A stretch of DNA of 64,000 bases, taken from contig JAZROD010000056.1 in NCBI GenBank assembly GCA_045648505.1, positions 1-64,000 of the forward strand. Reading direction: 5' to 3'. Below are positions 62,016 through 64,000 of the stretch, one piece after another. The stretch is from RGIG8700 sp045648505. Lineage in GTDB: Bacteria > Bacillota > Clostridia > RGIG6154. Position 1 is the stretch's first letter. Each line of letters starts with the position of its first letter. The translations under genes and the position numbers were made by a program. The notes under the pieces are model-generated. The model did not search any database. It was not told the origin of the DNA and worked only from the letters and a program-made list of their open reading frames with translations.

Positions 62016-62034
62016 TAAGAAAGGGAGATATAAT

Positions 62035-62589
62035 ATGAAAGAACAGTATAAAGCTATTCAGGAAAAAATGGATAAGAGCATTAATGCAATGCTTAATGAA
62101 TTTGCAGCTATAAGAGCAGGTAGAGCAAATCCTGCACTTTTAGACAAAATCACAGTAGATTACTATGGCGCAGCTACACCTGTACCACAGGTTGGAACAG
62201 TTTCAGTTCCTGAAGCAAGAACAATAGTAATTCAGCCATGGGATGCTTCAATTATCAAAGAAATTGAAAAAGCAATTCTTGCTTCTGATTTAGGTTTAAC
62301 ACCAAACAACGATGGTAAAGTTATCAGACTTAACTTCCCACCGCTTACAGAAGAAAGAAGAAAAGAAATTGTTAAACAGATTAAGAAAATTTCTGAAGAT
62401 ACAAAAGTTTCAATCAGAAACATCAGAAGAGATTCAATTGAAAACTTCAAGAAAGCTCTTAAAAATAAAGAAATCACAGAAGATGATATGAAAGCTGCTG
62501 AAAAAGATATTCAGGATATTACAGATAAATCTGTAGCTGAAATCGATAAGCTTACAAAGAAGAAAGAGGATGAAATCCTTGAAGTATGA
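62035..62589 (+). CDS. frr: Ribosome recycling factor
   Basis: The 184-aa helical protein shows the RRF pattern: IRAGRANPALLDKITVDYYG, VPEARTIVIQPWD and the C-terminal DDMKAAEKDIQDITDK helix. With EF-G it splits post-termination ribosomes. The ribosome site is GGGAG. Confidence 0.97.
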   Translation: MKEQYKAIQEKMDKSINAMLNEFAAIRAGRANPALLDKITVDYYGAATPVPQVGTVSVPEARTIVIQPWDASIIKEIEKAILASDLGLTPNNDGKVIRLNFPPLTEERRKEIVKQIKKISEDTKVSIRNIRRDSIENFKKALKNKEITEDDMKAAEKDIQDITDKSVAEIDKLTKKKEDEILEV

Positions 62590-63298
62590 GCTTGATATGA
62601 ATAATATCCCTGAGCATATCGGCATAATTATGGATGGAAACGGCAGATTTGCCAAAAGACAGGGCTTAAGCAGAAGCGAAGGCCATAAAGCGGGAGCAGA
62701 AAAGCTTGTTGAAATCTCAAATTACTGCACAACTCTCGGGGTAAAATACCTTACTGTTTATGCTTTTTCAACAGAAAACTGGAAAAGACCTAAAGAAGAA
62801 GTTAAAGGTATAATGAAGCTTCTTCATTCCTATTTAACAGACTGGAAAAAGTATTTTGGCGGTAAACATTCAAGAATGAATGTAATTGGTGATATTAACG
62901 ACCTTGAAGCAGGGCTTCAGAGTCTTATAAAGTATGTTGCAAAAGAAACAAAAGATGAGGTTAAGCACACAATTAACTTTGCCATTTGTTATGGCGGCAG
63001 AGCCGAAATTATCAATGCAACAAAATCAATAGCCGAAAAAGTGAAAAAAGGTGAGCTTGAACTTTCTGATATAAATGAAGAAATGTTCAGTGAATACCTT
63101 TATACAAAAGGCTTTCCTGACCCTGATTTAATAATAAGACCGGGCGGGGAGTTGCGCTTAAGTAATTTCTTAACCTGGCAATCTGCATACAGCGAGCTTT
63201 GGTTCTGTGATGCACTTTGGCCTGAATTTACTACAGATGACCTTGACAAGGCTATTTATGATTATCAAAACAGACACAGACGCTTCGGCGGTCTGTAA
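62579..63298 (+). CDS. uppS: Isoprenyl transferase (UPP synthase)
   Basis: The catalytic IIMDGNGRFAK (with the key Asp), YAFSTENWKRP and the C-terminal RPGGELRLSNFLTWQ...ELWF signature define UppS, which makes undecaprenyl diphosphate, the lipid carrier for peptidoglycan. Start choice: ATG 62570 touches GAGG and is too close, TTG 62579 is nine bases from it, and ATG 62597 lacks a clear site. I use 62579 (239 aa), but ATG 62597 is possible. It overlaps frr. Confidence 0.93.
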   Translation: MKYELDMNNIPEHIGIIMDGNGRFAKRQGLSRSEGHKAGAEKLVEISNYCTTLGVKYLTVYAFSTENWKRPKEEVKGIMKLLHSYLTDWKKYFGGKHSRMNVIGDINDLEAGLQSLIKYVAKETKDEVKHTINFAICYGGRAEIINATKSIAEKVKKGELELSDINEEMFSEYLYTKGFPDPDLIIRPGGELRLSNFLTWQSAYSELWFCDALWPEFTTDDLDKAIYDYQNRHRRFGGL

Positions 63299-63315
63299 TT
63301 AAGGCGGTATAATAA

Positions 63316-64000
63316 GTGAAAACAAGAATAATAACCGGTTGTTTAATCGGGATTTTGGTAATATTTTTAATATTTTCAAATATTACAGTATTTAATATTG
63401 CATACATAGCGGCATCGGCAGTTATTATGTTTGAGCTTCTTCACGCGGGGGAATCAGATATTTCTGCATACATTGTAAATATTTTATTTACTCTTCTTTA
63501 TGTGGTAACTCACGCATATTTTTCAGAATATCAGCCATATATTTTGCCGGTTTATTTGCTTGCAATTTTTACTGTGCATATTTTCAGATTTTCAAAATTT
63601 ACGGTTAATAAGTTATTTTACACAGTTTTCACATTTGTTTATGTAAATGTACTGATATCATATCTTGCGGATATAAAATATTTCGCAAATTATGGCTCAT
63701 TTATGCTTTTAATGTTTGTAGCTACAGTAGTATTCAGTGACACATTTGCTTATTTTATCGGTGTTACATGGGGAAAACATAAGCTTTGTCCTCATATAAG
63801 TCCTAAAAAAACAATTGAAGGTTCAGTTGGTGCATTTTTAGGTGCGATAATTGTTTCTGTTTTAGTTGCGGTTATCTATAATAGCATAAACATTCCTGTA
63901 AGCTATATATGGGCAATAATTTATGGTGTTGTATGTGGCGGTATTTCACAGATTGGTGATTTACTTGCTTCATCAATCAAAAGATATTTTGATATTAAAG
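63316..64000 (+). CDS. cdsA: Phosphatidate cytidylyltransferase, 3'-truncated by window edge
   Basis: From GTG 63316 (site AAGGCGG) the frame is open to the window end, giving 228 codons. There are about six to seven membrane helices. The segments SDTFAYFIGVTWGKHKLCPHISPKKTIEGSVG and SQIGDLLASSIKRYFDIK match the CdsA signature, which is cut just before its end. It forms CDP-diacylglycerol for phospholipid synthesis. It follows uppS directly, in the standard order. Confidence 0.92.
   Translation, partial: MKTRIITGCLIGILVIFLIFSNITVFNIAYIAASAVIMFELLHAGESDISAYIVNILFTLLYVVTHAYFSEYQPYILPVYLLAIFTVHIFRFSKFTVNKLFYTVFTFVYVNVLISYLADIKYFANYGSFMLLMFVATVVFSDTFAYFIGVTWGKHKLCPHISPKKTIEGSVGAFLGAIIVSVLVAVIYNSINIPVSYIWAIIYGVVCGGISQIGDLLASSIKRYFDIK

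Overview
The window reads as chromosomal DNA of a low-GC, anaerobic, Gram-positive bacterium (Bacillota, most likely a gut-type member of Clostridia). The evidence is AT-rich coding sequence with purine-rich GGAGG ribosome sites, two T-box leaders, a ZTP (pfl-motif) riboswitch in front of pyruvate formate-lyase and its activase, a single-membrane lipoprotein and D,D-carboxypeptidase, a C_GCAxxG_C_C protein, a DUF1858 protein, and many carbohydrate-active genes. No rRNA, tRNA, CRISPR array, transposase or integrase was seen. The exact genus cannot be told from the sequence.

Layout. 1-2.9 kb is an accessory stretch: a truncated zinc-knuckle protein, an exported copper-amine-oxidase-N-like protein and an 83-aa hypothetical, each followed by a copy of the same structured intergenic repeat. 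2.9-4.3 kb holds a HIT protein, an L-fucose mutarotase (FucU) and a decayed esterase-like pseudogene. 4.37-7.04 kb is a T-box leader, best read as isoleucine-specific, driving an unusual HTH-cupin-acyl-CoA synthetase fusion. 7.1-14.1 kb has an ElaA-type acetyltransferase and a YjdF/DUF2238 membrane protein facing a leftward operon of heterodimeric ABC exporter plus Tex. 14.3-22.8 kb is one giant exported repeat protein (2,847 aa). 22.9-27.5 kb has polA, a lipoprotein, a C_GCAxxG_C_C protein, coaE and a lytic transglycosylase. 27.5-33.3 kb is carbohydrate-related: a DeoR regulator, a degenerate GH78-like protein, an M18 aminopeptidase and a GH63/GH37-like glycosidase.

33.3-37.1 kb is pheST under a Phe T-box. 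37.1-39.8 kb is a three-gene, translationally coupled cassette of phage-tail-like proteins plus an N-acetylmuramoyl-L-alanine amidase. It is followed by a nucleotidyltransferase-family gene and, leftward, a GH31 glycosidase with a NUDIX hydrolase. 43.3-47.2 kb is a leftward YitT-LysR-alanine dehydrogenase operon with a divergent AraC regulator. 47.3-52.1 kb has a bifunctional fucokinase/GDP-fucose pyrophosphorylase (FKP) back-to-back with queT-MATE, the latter behind a structured leader. 52.1-55.3 kb is ZTP riboswitch-pflB-pflA. 55.3-57 kb has a DacF-type carboxypeptidase and two small membrane proteins. 57-64 kb is housekeeping: ileS (eukaryote-like type), DUF1858, dusB, pyrH, frr, uppS and the start of cdsA.

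How parts fit together. FucU and FKP together point to import and activation of free L-fucose to GDP-fucose for surface glycans. PflBA controlled by ZTP ties formate production to one-carbon/purine status. The dusB-pyrH-frr-uppS-cdsA run is the usual translation and envelope-lipid cluster. The most unusual parts are the Ile-type T-box acyl-CoA synthetase fusion (ileS in the same window has no T-box), the repeat-punctuated accessory genes, the giant repeat protein, the stand-alone tail-plus-amidase cassette, and the queT leader, which matches no canonical preQ1 class by eye.
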